64,000 nucleotides of DNA from Acanthosepion esculentum. Lineage: Eukaryota; Mollusca; Cephalopoda; Sepiida; Sepiidae. Positions 11,401 to 22,967 of the stretch are shown here, piece after piece. Position numbers and translations under genes: made by a program. The notes below the pieces were generated by a model. The model ran no database searches. It was not told the origin of the DNA and saw only the letters and a list, made by a program, of their open reading frames with translations. The stretch is taken from assembly GCA_964036315.1 (NCBI GenBank), contig OZ038498.1, positions 5,900,778 through 5,964,777 on the forward strand, read 5' to 3'. The stretch's first letter is position 1. Each line of letters begins with the position of its first letter.

Positions 11401-14392
11401 ACCGAACAGCTGAGACGTCCAAAAAGGACTGTCGCTGCTTACGATGTTTAACAACACGCCCACGTGTGTCGAATGTGGCACAAGGCCGGTTTAATGTGGG
11501 CTTTCCGAGCCCGTAAGCTCGGGCAAAAATTGCCCGTAGAAACCGTATAAACGGAATCGGGGTGGTCAACCACCCCGAACGAGGTTCTGCCCTTCGGCGG
11601 AACCTCGTCCGGGTTCCTCTCCGCCCAAAGGCAGAGAGTTCCCCTCTGCCTCAGAGGCAGAGAGTTCGACCAGCTAGCTGAGACGTCCAAAAGGACTGTC
11701 GCTGCTTACGATGTTTATTAACACGCCCACGTGTGTCAAATGTGGCACAAGGCCGGTTTAATGTGGGCTTCCGAGCCCGTAGGCTCGGGCAAAAATTGCC
11801 CGTAGAACCCGTATAAACGGGATCGGGGTGGTCAACCACCTCGAACGAGGCTCTACCCTTCGGCGGAGCCTCGTCCGAGTTCCTCTCTGCCCAAAGGCAG
11901 AGAGTTCCCCTCTGCCTCAGAGGCAGAGAGTTCGACCGAACAGCTGAGCCGTCCAAAAAGGACTGTCGCTGCTTACGATGTTTAACAACACGCCCACGTG
12001 TGTCGAATGTGGCACAAGGCCGGTTTAATGTGGGCTTTCCGAGCCCGTAGGCTCGGGCAAAAATTGCCCGTAGAACCCGTATAAACGGGATCGGGGTGGC
12101 CAACCACCTCGAACGAGGCTCTGCCCTTCGGCGGAGCCTCGTCCGAGTTCCTCTCTGCCCAAAGGCAGAGAGTTCCCCTCTGCCTCAGAGGCAGAGAGTT
12201 CGACCGAACAGCTGAGACGTCCAAAAAGGACTGTCGCTGCTTACAATGTTTATTAACACGCCCACGTGTGTCAAATGTGGCACAAGGCCGGTTTAATGTG
12301 GGCTTTCCGAGCCCGTAGGCTCGGGCAAAAATTGCCCGTAGAACCCGTATAAACGGGATCGGGGTGGTCAACCACCTCGAACGAGGCTCTACCCTTCGGC
12401 GGAGCCTCGTCCGAGTTCCTCTCTGCCCAAAGGCAGAGAGTTCCCCTCTGCCTCAGAGGCAGAGAGTTCGACCGAACAGCTGAGCCGTCCAAAAAGGACT
12501 GTCGCTGCTTACGATGTTTAACAACACGCCCACGTGTGTCGAATGTGGCACAAGGCCGGTTTAATGTGGGCTTTCCGAGCCCGTAGGCTCGGGCAAAAAT
12601 TGCCCGTAGAACCCGTATAAACGGGATCGGGGTGGCCAACCACCTCGAACGAGGCTCTGCCCTTCGGCGGAGCCTCGTCCGAGTTCCTCTCTGCCCAAAG
12701 GCAGAGAGTTCCCCTCTGCCTCAGAGGCAGAGAGTTCGACCGAACAGCTGAGACGTCCAAAAAGGACTGTCGCTGCTTACGATGTTTAACAACACGCCCA
12801 CGTGTGTCGAATGTGGCACAAGGCCGGTTTAATGTGGGCTTTCCGAGCCCGTAAGCTCGGGCAAAAATTGCCCGTAGAAACCGTATAAACGGAATCGGGG
12901 TGGTCAACCACCCCGAACGAGGTTCTGCCCTTCGGCGGAACCTCGTCCGGGTTCCTCTCCGCCCAAAGGCAGAGAGTTCCCCTCTGCCTCAGAGGCAGAG
13001 AGTTCGACCAGCTAGCTGAGACGTCCAAAAGGACTGTCGCTGCTTACGATGTTTATTAACACGCCCACGTGTGTCAAATGTGGCACAAGGCCGGTTTAAT
13101 GTGGGCTTCCGAGCCCGTAGGCTCGGGCAAAAATTGCCCGTAGAACCCGTATAAACGGGATCGGGGTGGTCAACCACCTCGAACGAGGCTCTACCCTTCG
13201 GCGGAGCCTCGTCCGAGTTCCTCTCTGCCCAAAGGCAGAGAGTTCCCCTCTGCCTCAGAGGCAGAGAGTTCGACCGAACAGCTGAGCCGTCCAAAAAGGA
13301 CTGTCGCTGCTTACGATGTTTAACAACACGCCCACGTGTGTCGAATGTGGCACAAGGCCGGTTTAATGTGGGCTTTCCGAGCCCGTAGGCTCGGGCAAAA
13401 ATTGCCCGTAGAACCCGTATAAACGGGATCGGGGTGGCCAACCACCTCGAACGAGGCTCTGCCCTTCGGCGGAGCCTCGTCCGAGTTCCTCTCTGCCCAA
13501 AGGCAGAGAGTTCCCCTCTGCCTCAGAGGCAGAGAGTTCGACCGAACAGCTGAGACGTCCAAAAAGGACTGTCGCTGCTTACGATGTTTAACAACACGCC
13601 CACGTGTGTCGAATGTGGCACAAGGCCGGTTTAATGTGGGCTTTCCGAGCCCGTAAGCTCGGGCAAAAATTGCCCGTAGAAACCGTATAAACGGAATCGG
13701 GGTGGTCAACCACCCCGAACGAGGTTCTGCCCTTCGGCGGAACCTCGTCCGGGTTCCTCTCCGCCCAAAGGCAGAGAGTTCCCCTCTGCCTCAGAGGCAG
13801 AGAGTTCGACCAGCTAGCTGAGACGTCCAAAAGGACTGTCGCTGCTTACGATGTTTATTAACACGCCCACGTGTGTCAAATGTGGCACAAGGCCGGTTTA
13901 ATGTGGGCTTCCGAGCCCGTAGGCTCGGGCAAAAATTGCCCGTAGAACCCGTATAAACGGGATCGGGGCGGTCAACCACCCCGAACGAGGTTCTGCCCTT
14001 CGGCGGAACCTCGTCCGGGTTCCTCTCCGCCCAAAGGCAGAGAGTTCCCCTCTGCCCCAGGGGCAGAGAGTTCGACCGAACAGCTGAGACGTCCAAAAAG
14101 GACTGTCGCTGCTTACGATGTTTAACAACACGCCCACGTGTGTCGAATGTGGCACAAGGCCGGTTTAATGTGGGCTTTCCGAGCCCGTAGGCTCGGGCAA
14201 AAATTGCCCGTAGAACCCGTATAAACAGGATCGGGGCGGTCAACCACCCCGAACGAGACTCTGCCCTTCGGCGGAGCCTCGTCCGAGTTCCCCTCTGCCC
14301 AAAGGCAAAGAGTTCCCCTCTGCCTCAGAGGCAGAGAGTTCGACCGAATAGCAGAGACGTCCAAAAAGGACTGTCGCTGCTTACACCCCGGG
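8460..14392. repeat. 268-bp GC-rich satellite array, 22 units
   Basis: Units begin at CGCTGCTTACGATG at 8460, 8754, 9023, 9291, 9559, 9827, 10095, 10363, 10630, 10897, 11165, 11433, 11700, 11967, 12235, 12503, 12771, 13038, 13305, 13573, 13840 and 14107, with a stub at 14375. Lengths are 267-269, except the first, which is 294 because part of the AGGCAGAGAGTTCCCC motif is duplicated. The unit is far richer in GC than its surroundings. It is a chain of stem-loops: CCGAGCC-CGTA-GGCTCGG, GGCAA-AAA-TTGCC, CCCGT-ATAA-ACGGG, CGGGGTGG-TCAA-CCACCCCG, a long CGAGG...CCTCG stem with a CTTC loop, two CTCTGCC...GGCAGAG hairpins and ACACG-CCCA-CGTGT. The 80-150 codon minus frames in it change frame from unit to unit (268 is not a multiple of 3) and are not genes. 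It shares only GGCACAAGGCC with the tRNA-SINE. Confidence 0.97.
10363..12502. repeat. Higher-order repeat: two near-identical 1070-bp blocks
   Basis: Unit variants can be typed. M has GTAAGCTCG and ACGGAATCGG. N has TTATTAACACG and GGGCTTCCGAG. P has GGGTGGCCAACC. Q has TTACAATGTTTATTAAC. The order is M-N-P-Q at 10363-11432 and again at 11433-12502. I saw only two base differences between the blocks (near 10894 and 12485). The following units run P-M-N-P-M-N. This implies recent multi-unit duplication by unequal exchange. Confidence 0.85.
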
Positions 14393-14457
14393 TAGGTATT
14401 ACTGGCACTATATATAGTGAGAACCGGTGTAATTCCCTTGTGTTAGAAAGGCCGGTG

Positions 14458-14530
14458 TAACAATTATTATTATCATTATTATTATTAGTAGTAGTAGTAG
14501 TAGTAGTAGTGGTAGTGGTAGTAGTAGTAT
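14458..14530. repeat. (ATT)n/(AGT)n microsatellite
   Basis: ATT units grade into AGT units at the right edge of the satellite flank. Confidence 0.9.
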
Positions 14531-14639
14531 CTTTTGGTTTCTGTTCAGTCCGATCCCTTTACCGGGTCATTACTTGGGGCCTGGGATAAAGTAAGAAATA
14601 AATATATACGCATTCTGTTTGCCCAAATTCTGCTGTTAA

Positions 14640-15025
14640 ATAAAAATGAGCACTGTACATTAAATATGGACAGTGTTTATTTTTTATATTGACAATACTC
14701 TGCTGAGTAGATGAACAATTCCACACTGTGCAAATATTTGTTTAAATCTCTGTTAAACACAGGGCCTTCCAGTGATCTTGTTAATATGCTTATCTCTATC
14801 TTGTTTTCATTGTATCCAGTGCTCCAATTATTATAGGTATAGCTGTAATTTTAATGTTTCTTCTTCAATTTCAAGATCCTTAGATTTACTTATTTTGTCA
14901 TATTCTTTAACATATATATATTTGGCGTTGCCATATCTATAAGAAGACTTTTTGGTTGTAGTCTTTAATTACAGTGTCACGTCAATTAGATTTTATACGT
15001 CTCTCGGTATGAAGTCCCAAAGAAT
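14640..15025 (-). pseudogene. LINE polyprotein C-terminal fragment
   Basis: The minus strand, in broken frames, reads LLIDMATPN, YDKISKSKDLEIE and an IIGA-like block, followed by CGIVHLLSRVLSI near 14700. The order matches the LINE ends at 20406 and 45495 (LSKYKDLEIE, PVVVGALG, HTLRRALSM) but is more diverged, suggesting a related subfamily. It has stops and frameshifts. Confidence 0.65.
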
Positions 15026-15049
15026 AATAAATTCAAGGCTTTCTATGAC

Positions 15050-15460
15050 GGTTCAGGGTGATGTTGGTTGGTTGATTTTGTTTAGCGGCATATCAATCTC
15101 TATGGGTTATTTTAATGCTGAAATCTAAGTATTTTAAACACAATTTTATGGCTTCAATTAAATATATTTTGTACATAATTTTATACTTTCAGCGTAAAGG
15201 AATGTTTTTAAATATATCATAAATGTAGATCATAAAATGTATAGTTGGTAATTTTAGTATAAAAATATACTGTTGATTTTTTTTTTGCGGGGTCACTATT
15301 TACCCATAGATGGGGCCCTAACAAATGCTACCACCCCAGGTCAGGGCGAACCTGGAAACAACAGCAATTAGACATGTTTCCACACTCCGCAAAACCGCTA
15401 ATCTCCCGATCCTTGCTGCCAGTTGTAGTTTATCATCGTACCCAGGATGACCAGGGGTGA
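15050..15460 (+). mobile_element. Family X, copy 2 (unexpanded core)
   Basis: The head, with GCGGCATATCAATCTC and GGGTTATTTTAATGCTGAAATC, is followed by only about two units of the GTATAGTTGGTAATTTTA core, then by the tail GGGGTCACTATTTACCCATAG and AACAACAGCAATTAGAC. Compare about 17 units in copy 1. Confidence 0.8.
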
Positions 15461-15537
15461 TGTTCATACCATTTTTCAGCATTTGACACACTGTAATATT
15501 GACAGTGAACAGACTGCACAATCTTATAATGTTGATC

Positions 15538-15591
<54 letters not shown>

Positions 15592-15725
15592 TGATTCTAT
15601 AAGTATTTATTGGAACCAGGGATAGATAAATATTGGTCGAATTTATTTGAATCTATAAGCATTTACTTGATTTAAATTAGTTAAATATTGGTCATTTGTA
15701 TTAGAGTCTGTGAGTATTTTCTTGG
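15538..15725. repeat. (ATT)n and about 57-bp degenerate tandem repeat
   Basis: A pure ATT run (15538-15592) is followed by three spaced copies of GATTCTATAAGTATTTATTGG-like words at about 15593, 15648 and 15703. Confidence 0.75.
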
Positions 15726-16034
15726 TAGAGAGTTCCTTTTAGTGATGGTGGAAGTGTTTACCCCGCTGCAGGGAAAGCAGCCGATGAATTACCAGCTGAT
15801 AGAGCAAAAATTTCGTTTGCTTATAAGTTACTGAATTAAAAGATAAATTGGAAGTATTTCGCTTGCGTTCAGCATAAAAGTATTAATAAAATAAACTTCG
15901 GATCGAAGCTTCTTAAAATATTTAATAAAGGGTTTTTCGAAGATCCCTTGATGCTTCTTAGTTTGTGTTAAAATTGCATTGTATGCATATTATTATATTA
16001 AAGCTTCTACATATTATTGAATATATGCTAATGT
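15726..16034. other. No gene recognised
   Basis: AT-rich, with no supported feature. Confidence 0.6.
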
Positions 16035-16510
16035 TAATAGTAATACATGTTGATAATCCTTTATCCGAAATTCTTGGGATCGGAAGTGCTTCGGTTTTCA
16101 GATTTTTTCGGATTTTGGAATACAAGCTATTTAATTTGTATATAGCATGTATAAAATGGGGCAGCTTGGGAATGGAACCCAAGCATAAACACGATATCGC
16201 TCTACATTTCATCACACAACTTATGCATATACCCTGAAGGTAGTTTTATATAAACAGCATATGTTCATTCCAGTGCCGGCGAATGTACGCCATCAATACA
16301 CAATTGAGATCACCATTTTTCTTTTGCTCTGTCCAGTGTTTTTATATTTTATTCATTAATTTCTAAGCGCACCACTTTCAGCATAAAGCTTTAGCAATTT
16401 CTCTTTCTGCTTCCATCGGTCGAATACGGTGATTGTCCCAACGCCAAACTTCTTAGTCAGACGTTTCACACACTTAGCCCCGTCTAGTTTTTCTAACATT
16501 TCAACTTTCT
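16035..16510 (-). pseudogene. pogo/Tigger-like DNA transposon remnant
   Basis: The minus strand at about 16500-16370 reads KLDGAKCVKRLTKKFGVGTI then VFDRWKQKEK. This resembles the N-terminal helix-turn-helix region of CENP-B/pogo-type transposases, where a K-FGVG-T-I turn precedes a W-K basic stretch. The linked non-coding part at 16055-16110 has TTATCCGAAATTCTTGGGAT and TTTTTTCGGATTTTGGAATA, a non-coding motif I associate with Tigger-like repeats. No DDE domain remains. Confidence 0.55.
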
Positions 16511-16549
16511 GTGATATCAAGAGTATGATATATATATATATTCAGTTAT

Positions 16550-16990
16550 GGCCGTAAGCACGTCAGCGGTAGACTAGGCAAAGCAGAATCCATATTGTTT
16601 GTCAGAGAGTAGGTCTTGAGAGGTAAGATGCTTAACCACTTCAGCATTGATTAAAGCCTCCTTGACTTTGCCGAAAAGCGGTAGGAGACTCATAGAGCGG
16701 TAATTAAAGGGTCAGAAGGTTCTCCAGAGTTCTTGAAAACAAGGACTGCAGACGAGGAGTTCTAACAAGCTTGAAGGTAGGAAGCATCGAGGCAATAGCT
16801 AATATAGTTTGGAGAGGACTGGAGCCAGATCAGATGCACATTTCTATACGACACCTGCTGGTATTTCATCCCTTCCACTTGCCTTATGGTGTGGTCTAAT
16901 TTAGAAATGATATCCGAAACCAACGACGTCGTTATACACATATCATTCAGTACAGCATCAGTTCTGGGGAGGTGGGGTGGAAATAAGGTA
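16550..16990 (-). pseudogene. LINE reverse transcriptase fragment (finger/palm region)
   Basis: Broken minus-strand frames give LVSDIISKLDHT near 16900, VLVFKNSGEPSDP near 16740-16700 and INAEVVKHLTSQDLLSDKQY near 16645-16590. In CR1/Jockey-type RTs, VVPVFKNSG--SDPSNYRPISLL is followed by the LTS-DLLSDKQYGF block, so order and spacing fit. Several indels and stops. Only an internal piece is present. Confidence 0.75.
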
Positions 16991-17039
16991 TTCAGTTGCA
17001 TACAGCCAGTTTAAATATTTCTCAACCAACGAGTTTGGC

Positions 17040-17145
<106 letters not shown>

Positions 17146-17173
17146 TAAAAAAAAAAAAATTTTGACTAAAATA

Positions 17174-17217
17174 TTGACCCTGAAGATGAACAATGATGTT
17201 CGAAAGCGCTAGGTCAT
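17174..17217 (+). ncRNA. Hammerhead-ribozyme-like motif, complete fold
   Basis: Stem I TGACC (17175-17179) pairs with GGTCA (17212-17216). The core CTGAAGA (17180-17186) is followed by one extra T. Stem II is GAACA-ATGA-TGTTC (17188-17201). Then GAA and AGCGCT, a loopless 3-bp stem III, with A at 17211 as the NUH position. All hammerhead elements are present in the right order. The extra T after the CTGANGA box departs from the consensus and could weaken or abolish cleavage. Minimal hammerheads with tiny stem III are known in Penelope-like elements and SINE-like repeats. Activity is not shown. Confidence 0.55.
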
Positions 17218-17358
17218 CGTATGGACAATACATATTTCGAAACTATTTTCAAATAAAAAGTCTCATTAGAGAATATGAGGAAATTCAAAAGAAAATATGT
17301 AAGACTATGTTGTCTTTAACATTCAACACTACATGTTTGAAAGAAAAGTTGCTGCCAA

Positions 17359-17830
<472 letters not shown>

Positions 17831-17911
17831 TTCGCTCTGACATAACATTGAGCTCTCCGGATTTCATCCTCCTTGGGATTAACCATACGGATTACCAAGA
17901 TTTTAATTACT

Positions 17912-18510
<599 letters not shown>

Positions 18511-18567
<57 letters not shown>

Positions 18568-18761
18568 TGGACATGGAAGTCAGCACTTAGAGGCGACAGT
18601 CTGTTTCATGCTAGTGCAATCGCCTGACGATTGCACTAGCATGAAACAGACTGTCGCCTCTAAGTGCTGACTTCCATGTCCACTTTTATATTTACACACG
18701 CTCTATCTATGATATTGAGCACTTTACCCCATAAATATAGCACACTTTAAGACTATATTTC

Positions 18762-18765
<4 letters not shown>
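18511..18765. mobile_element. Palindromic MITE (family P), near-perfect copy
   Basis: After a TA tract, AAAGTGGACATGGAAGTCAG...GCAATCG and its reverse complement form a near-perfect palindrome of about 130 bases centred near 18627. It continues into ACGCTCTATCTATGATATTG and CCCCATAAATATAGCACAC. The same TIR sequence occurs at 25423-26320, 38884-39132 and about 50868-50960. Confidence 0.9.
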
Positions 18766-18830
<65 letters not shown>

Positions 18831-18835
18831 GTATA
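18766..18835. repeat. (TA)n microsatellite
   Basis: TA tract abutting the end of the family P element. Confidence 0.95.
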
Positions 18836-18933
18836 AAGTATGTGGTGCAGTTCAATTTACATTGAACCTGTAGATGAATGTTATGATGCCTGTTTATAAA
18901 TTCCAGTTGCATAAGGTCTTTTTTTAATTTTTT

Positions 18934-18976
18934 TTTACAAGCTTTCATCTGTGCATACAGACATCATCAGGTATGA
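18934..18976 (-). ncRNA. Hammerhead-like motif
   Basis: The minus strand reads CATAC, CTGATGA, one extra T, a hairpin with TCTGT-ATGC-ACAGA, then GAAAGCTT and GTAAAA. Stem III would be AGCT with T at the NUH position. Stem I pairs TAC with GTA and resumes with TTTT/AAAA beyond two mismatches. Same layout, including the one-base insertion, as 17174. Cleavage is untested. Confidence 0.4.
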
Positions 18977-19132
18977 AAATATATTTGTTTTTTACATCCA
19001 GGTAATAACAGGACAACGAAAGAATAGAAAATGTTCGGGGTTAATGTCATTTATTAAATTTGTTTGCGAAGATGTATTCTCGCCATTTATATCATTAACT
19101 TCAATATCTGTTTTTTGTATGAATCATTCATG

Positions 19133-19135
<3 letters not shown>

Positions 19136-19182
<47 letters not shown>
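19136..19182. repeat. (TA)n microsatellite
   Basis: TA tract. The surrounding 18977-19589 has no supported gene. Confidence 0.95.
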
Positions 19183-19185
<3 letters not shown>

Positions 19186-19589
19186 TACGGCGCTCAGCTT
19201 AAGATTGCAGCTGGTCTGGAGCACTTGATGTGTACATGTATTTTTATATATATGGAGAGAGAGAAAAGAGTAAACATATATGTCATAGCTATTATATGAA
19301 GCTAATAATTTGTTAGTGTTTATGTACATGTGTACAGCATGTGTACGGATGTGACGACCATGATTTGGGGTCAATTTTCGCTGCACGCAAGGTCATCCTT
19401 GACAAGTGTCCTATTGACCCTATTGGTTCTATTTAAATACTCAACAACAGAGAACTGACCTTTTTTAGCCAGTCCCGAAAAAAAAACATAAAGCTATTAT
19501 TTTACAAAATCTCTTTTGTTTCATAGCTTTTCACTCACTTTCCTTTCTTCTTTATTTTCAAACAATACCATTAAGCTCCTTTTTCTTAA

Positions 19590-20045
19590 TTGTTTCTGTA
19601 ACTTGTTCGCTTTTAGATTCTGTATTCAAAAACAATTGCTTCTTTTTTTTTCGTATTTTAATGATATCTGATTTCTTGCTGAGTTACGGTTATATCACGT
19701 TGAAATACCGGTTTCCGTATGGTCATCGAAGTTAAGCAACGTCAAGCCTAGTCAGTACTTAGATGGGTGACCATTTGAGAATGCTAGATGTTGTAAAGTT
19801 GGATATGCAGGTGGTGTAATGGATAGTGGCTTGAAATTGTTAATTAGAGAAGCGGAGTTCCAATTTCCGTTAGGTTCGTTATACGCGCAAATACCCTTGG
19901 GCAAAGTATGAATGCACCTCCCCTCAGTTATGAGTTAATTAGTAATGCTTGTATCACTAAATCATTATCTCAAAAAAAAATTTTCCAATGTAAAAATATT
20001 TTCTGCCTTTAAATAATTTGCAAAGAGTTTATAAGTGGTAAAAAA
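19590..20045 (+). mobile_element. 5S rRNA/tRNA composite SINE, copy 1
   Basis: 19686-19797 aligns by eye with most of a 5S rRNA: a GAAGTTAAGCAAC A-box region, CAGTACTTAGATGGGTGACC for the C-box region and ATGTTGTAAAG near the end. It is followed at about 19808-19890 by a tRNA-like half with A box GGTGGTGTAATGGATAG and B box GAGTTCCAATTTCC. An A-rich run and TTTTCTGCCTTTAAATAATTTGC close the element. The sister copy at 63085 also shares 19590-19680 upstream of the 5S part. Chimeric 5S+tRNA SINEs are known from vertebrates (AmnSINE1). It is unlikely to be a working 5S gene given many substitutions. Confidence 0.85.
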
Positions 20046-20104
20046 CAAATCAAATATTTTTTAGTTCATTTGGTCATTAGCTCCGGCAACCAGATATTAG
20101 ACAT

Positions 20105-20106
20105 TT

Positions 20107-20159
<53 letters not shown>

Positions 20160-20160
20160 C
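20105..20160. repeat. (ATT)n microsatellite
   Basis: ATT run. The stretch 20161-20405 shows no supported gene. Confidence 0.9.
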
Positions 20161-20405
20161 TGCACCCATTGACTTCTAATAACAGTAGCAAATGATGATA
20201 ACCAGCCTCATCAATACATCAGAGCTCTCCTCAGTATCAAGGCCGTTTTTCAGTTGTTCTGTTATCGGGATGATTTCAGTTTTTCCTTTGATCTACATAT
20301 TCTCCCAATTTCAATAGGCTCTTCGTCATAGATCTCAGTGCTCTAATAAATACTGTCAGGCCTGCCAGTTTAATAATGACGAGATCCAGGTACTTATCTA
20401 TTTTT

Positions 20406-20810
20406 TTTAAATTCGACTGGTTCGCTGAAAGAATAATAATAATAAATTGATATGGCAGTCCCTGCAGACTGCAATGTATCTTTGAAGATATTCAAAAAGC
20501 TGTCAAAATACAAAGAACTTGAAATCGAAATCTCAAAAATGTGGCACATGGGAACATCAACAATCCCTGTTGTAGTTGGAGCCCTAGGATTGGTTGGAAA
20601 AGATTCCAGTAGACTAATTGAAGGGATTCCTGGAAGTCCATGCCTCAAAGAGATACAAAACATTATTCTCACAAGTATAGCCCACACTTTACGAAGGGCT
20701 TTATCTATGTAATTTTTTTTTTTGTCAGTGGAAAGTGTCATGATGCCATTTCTAACCTTAGGTCCCTGGGCGGGACCCGGAAAGAAATGTGTACACACCA
20801 GAAATCAAAG

Positions 20811-20815
<5 letters not shown>
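20406..20815 (+). pseudogene. LINE polyprotein C-terminus
   Basis: The open frame at 20452-20712 contains MAVPADCNVSLKIFKKLSKY, KELEIEISKMWHMGTSTIPV, VVGALGLVG, PGSPCLKEIQN and HTLRRALSM. An A-V-P-A-D start, an LEIE-(K)MW block, a PVVVGALG block and an L-RR-LS end are typical of the C-terminus of LINE polyproteins common in molluscs. A nearly identical copy is at 45613-45885. The 3' UTR word CTTAGGTCCCTGGGCGGGAC at about 20758 and a terminal (ATA)n follow. Only the end is present, so the open frame is a 5'-truncated relic. Confidence 0.85.

Positions 20816-20862
<47 letters not shown>
20816..20862. repeat. (ATA)n LINE tail
   Basis: Trinucleotide run at the 3' end of the LINE fragment, as also at 45996-46072 and 7660-7678 (inverted). 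LINE 3' ends commonly carry simple repeat tails. Confidence 0.9.
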
Positions 20863-20863
<1 letters not shown>

Positions 20864-21180
20864 TACCAAGCACACATACTGAAAAATTGTTTTAACCGGA
20901 AATGCAGATTCTGTAATAAATAGGCAGAAACAATTGACCATTTCGTATCAGGTTGCAAGGTATTGGCACCAACTGAATATAAAACGCGACATGACAGAAT
21001 GGGCCAATCAGCCACTCTGGAAAATTAGCAAGAAATTAATATGAACCCTACCCAGACCAGTTACAGAGTTAAGGGCCTGTAGTAATTTTATGGGACTTTA
21101 CAATACACACAGAACAATAAAATCTAATTTCTCAGACTCCGTGATCAAAGGCCACAAAAACAAAACGTTTCCATGATTGT
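20863..21180 (+). pseudogene. LINE polyprotein fragment (Cys-His region)
   Basis: Frames broken by stops give NRKCRFCNK, ETIDHFVSGCKVLAPTEY and KTRHDRMGQ, then FYGTLQYTQNNKI. The C--C...H....C pattern with the following RHDR block precedes the AVPAD domain in this LINE family. It is a separate, older insertion beside 20406, since the domain order is reversed across the (ATA)n tail. Confidence 0.7.
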
Positions 21181-21599
21181 CATTTCCAAAATTGACTCGC
21201 AACAATGTCTTTCTTCAAAGGTTTTCTTTTCTTTAATTTCATTCAAATCAGAAATGTTATGTTCCTGTACAACATCAAAACACCTTGCTATTAAATCCTG
21301 AAGCCAACAACAAGATCACTTGGTTTGTCGTTTTTTTTGTTTTTTTTTGTTTTTTTTTTTGAGGGGGGTTTAATTCTCGAAAACGGATGCTGCTAAATGA
21401 CAAGCAAATACTTAAGGATTCTGTTGTGGTTATTTTAAATCATCCGTTGACGTCAATATATATACATTTTTTAAAATTCTATTTATATACGTTCAGGGCT
21501 ATTTGCTATATTAGGTTCCCACATTTTTTAAAATTCAATTCTAAATAAAATTTAGTTGATAATTAATAACTAACGCATATATTTATCAATCATCAAGAT
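21181..21599. other. No gene recognised
   Basis: Mixed AT-rich sequence with a T/G run near 21330-21370 and a TGACGTCA palindrome at 21448-21455. No supported gene. Confidence 0.55.
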
Positions 21600-22180
21600 A
21601 TTTTCTTTGACTCTTTAACCCTTACGCCAACGTTCTGAAAGTCTTTGTAGCGGACCGTGGGGTGAAGATGTGAAGAGATATCAGAAGGTTAAAATTTCCT
21701 GCTAGCCGGTCCAGCTACATAAGAATGTTGGACTTTAATTAAGTCCAAAGAAGACAAAGAAAACAAAAAAGACCGATATATATGGGTAAACAAATATATA
21801 TTAATAACAAGTTAAACAAAGACATGGACATTTACATAGTGTTTGTGCGGAGAAATTATGTGTGTGTGTTGTGAGTGTTCGTACGTACGTGTATTGTTCT
21901 TAGCGTGTTCCCAGAATTTGGGAAACGCTGTATCTGTGAGAGGTTACATATTGGAGTTTGTTGAAAAGAGAGACTTTACCTCGTCTCCGCGCGAGGTGGC
22001 GGCCCAAGGCCTAAGTCGAAAGAGAGAGAGAGAGCGAAGGGTCAGCCAGTATTTATAGCCATTGGAGAGAGACCCCTGTTGAAGGATGAACTGAGGAGGA
22101 GCTAACTGCGACATCTTCAAATGATTTTCCAAAACTTTCGCACCAGTAAATTCCTCAATTTTGTTGTTCTGCATTTCAAC
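21600..22180 (-). promoter_or_regulatory. Possible promoter or LTR-like segment
   Basis: On the minus strand, CCAATGGCTATAAATACTGG (about 22066-22047) has a CCAAT-like word next to a TATA box. A GA/CT-rich stretch and a GC-rich CGCGCGGAGACGAGG follow about 30-80 bases downstream. This resembles an LTR or core promoter. I found no direct-repeat partner, primer-binding site or downstream exon. Confidence 0.25.
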
Positions 22181-22479
22181 ATACTGTAACGATTTATTGA
22201 TTTTCTACTTGTTCCTATCGGTATTTAGTAATCTAAGCGCTTTGTATGACGCAAGGTTGCAGATGTGGAGCCTTTTCTTTCTTGGACCTTTTAGTTTGAT
22301 AATGTATTTTTTTTCTTCGCGTCAAATTTTCATTTAATTATTTTGAGTGTTGCGAGAGGGCTTCTTGTTTGTCATTCGTTTTACGAATATATTTTTCTAT
22401 TGTTTAACTTACTGAGTATCACTTTATCTTATCTTATAATTCTGCTTGTCTCTTAGTTAGCACGACCATTACACCCTGC

Positions 22480-22860
22480 CAATACCTCATAAATAATGGA
22501 CCATTTCTTTTTGATCTTGTGGAAAGACGGAAAAGACATCAGAGACGCTACTTAGTTTCAGTGAGAAAGAAAGAAAGAAAGAAAGAAGTGTTTAATGTCT
22601 CCTGCCAATACTTCATAAATAATGGACTATTCCGTTTTGATTGCATGGAAAGAGGGAAAATACATATCAGAGACGTTACTTAGTTTCAGTGAAAGAAAGA
22701 AAGAAAGAAAGAAAGAAAGAAATGTTCCACGTCACTTGCCAATACTTCATAAATAATGAACTATTCCGTTTTGATTGCATGGAAAGACGGAAAAGACATA
22801 ACAGAGACGTCATTTAGTTTTAGTGAGAAAAAGAAATGAAAGAAATGTTTAACGTCTGTT
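22480..22860 (+). repeat. About 125-bp tandem repeat, 3 copies
   Basis: Each copy runs CCTGCCAATACTTCATAAAT...GGAAAGACGGAAAAGACAT...TTAGTTTCAGTGAG and ends in an (AAAG)n stretch of variable length. Confidence 0.9.
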
Positions 22861-22967
22861 TCAGTGACACAAAAAAGTTGTAAATTAAAAATATTTTCAT
22901 TTGTAACCCATAAATATGAATGCTGCTTGTGATTTGAAAGAAGTAATTATTTAGATTTTTTTAAGTA

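Noticed and set aside
8589..14364. Repeated 80-150 codon minus-strand frames in the satellite as a protein family
   Set aside because: They fall in different frames of the same 268-bp unit, whose length is not a multiple of 3, and show no domain. High GC simply lowers stop frequency.
8460..14392. Hammerhead ribozyme in the 268-bp satellite
   Set aside because: CTGAGACGTCC...GGACTG lacks the CTGANGA and GAAA boxes on either strand.
14393..14460. Helitron 3' end (hairpin before the satellite's right flank)
   Set aside because: CACTATATATAGTG forms a hairpin, but there is no CTRR end at the expected distance and no matching 5' end.
19686..19797. Functional 5S rRNA gene
   Set aside because: Many substitutions, fused to a tRNA-like block and a SINE tail, with dispersed relatives.
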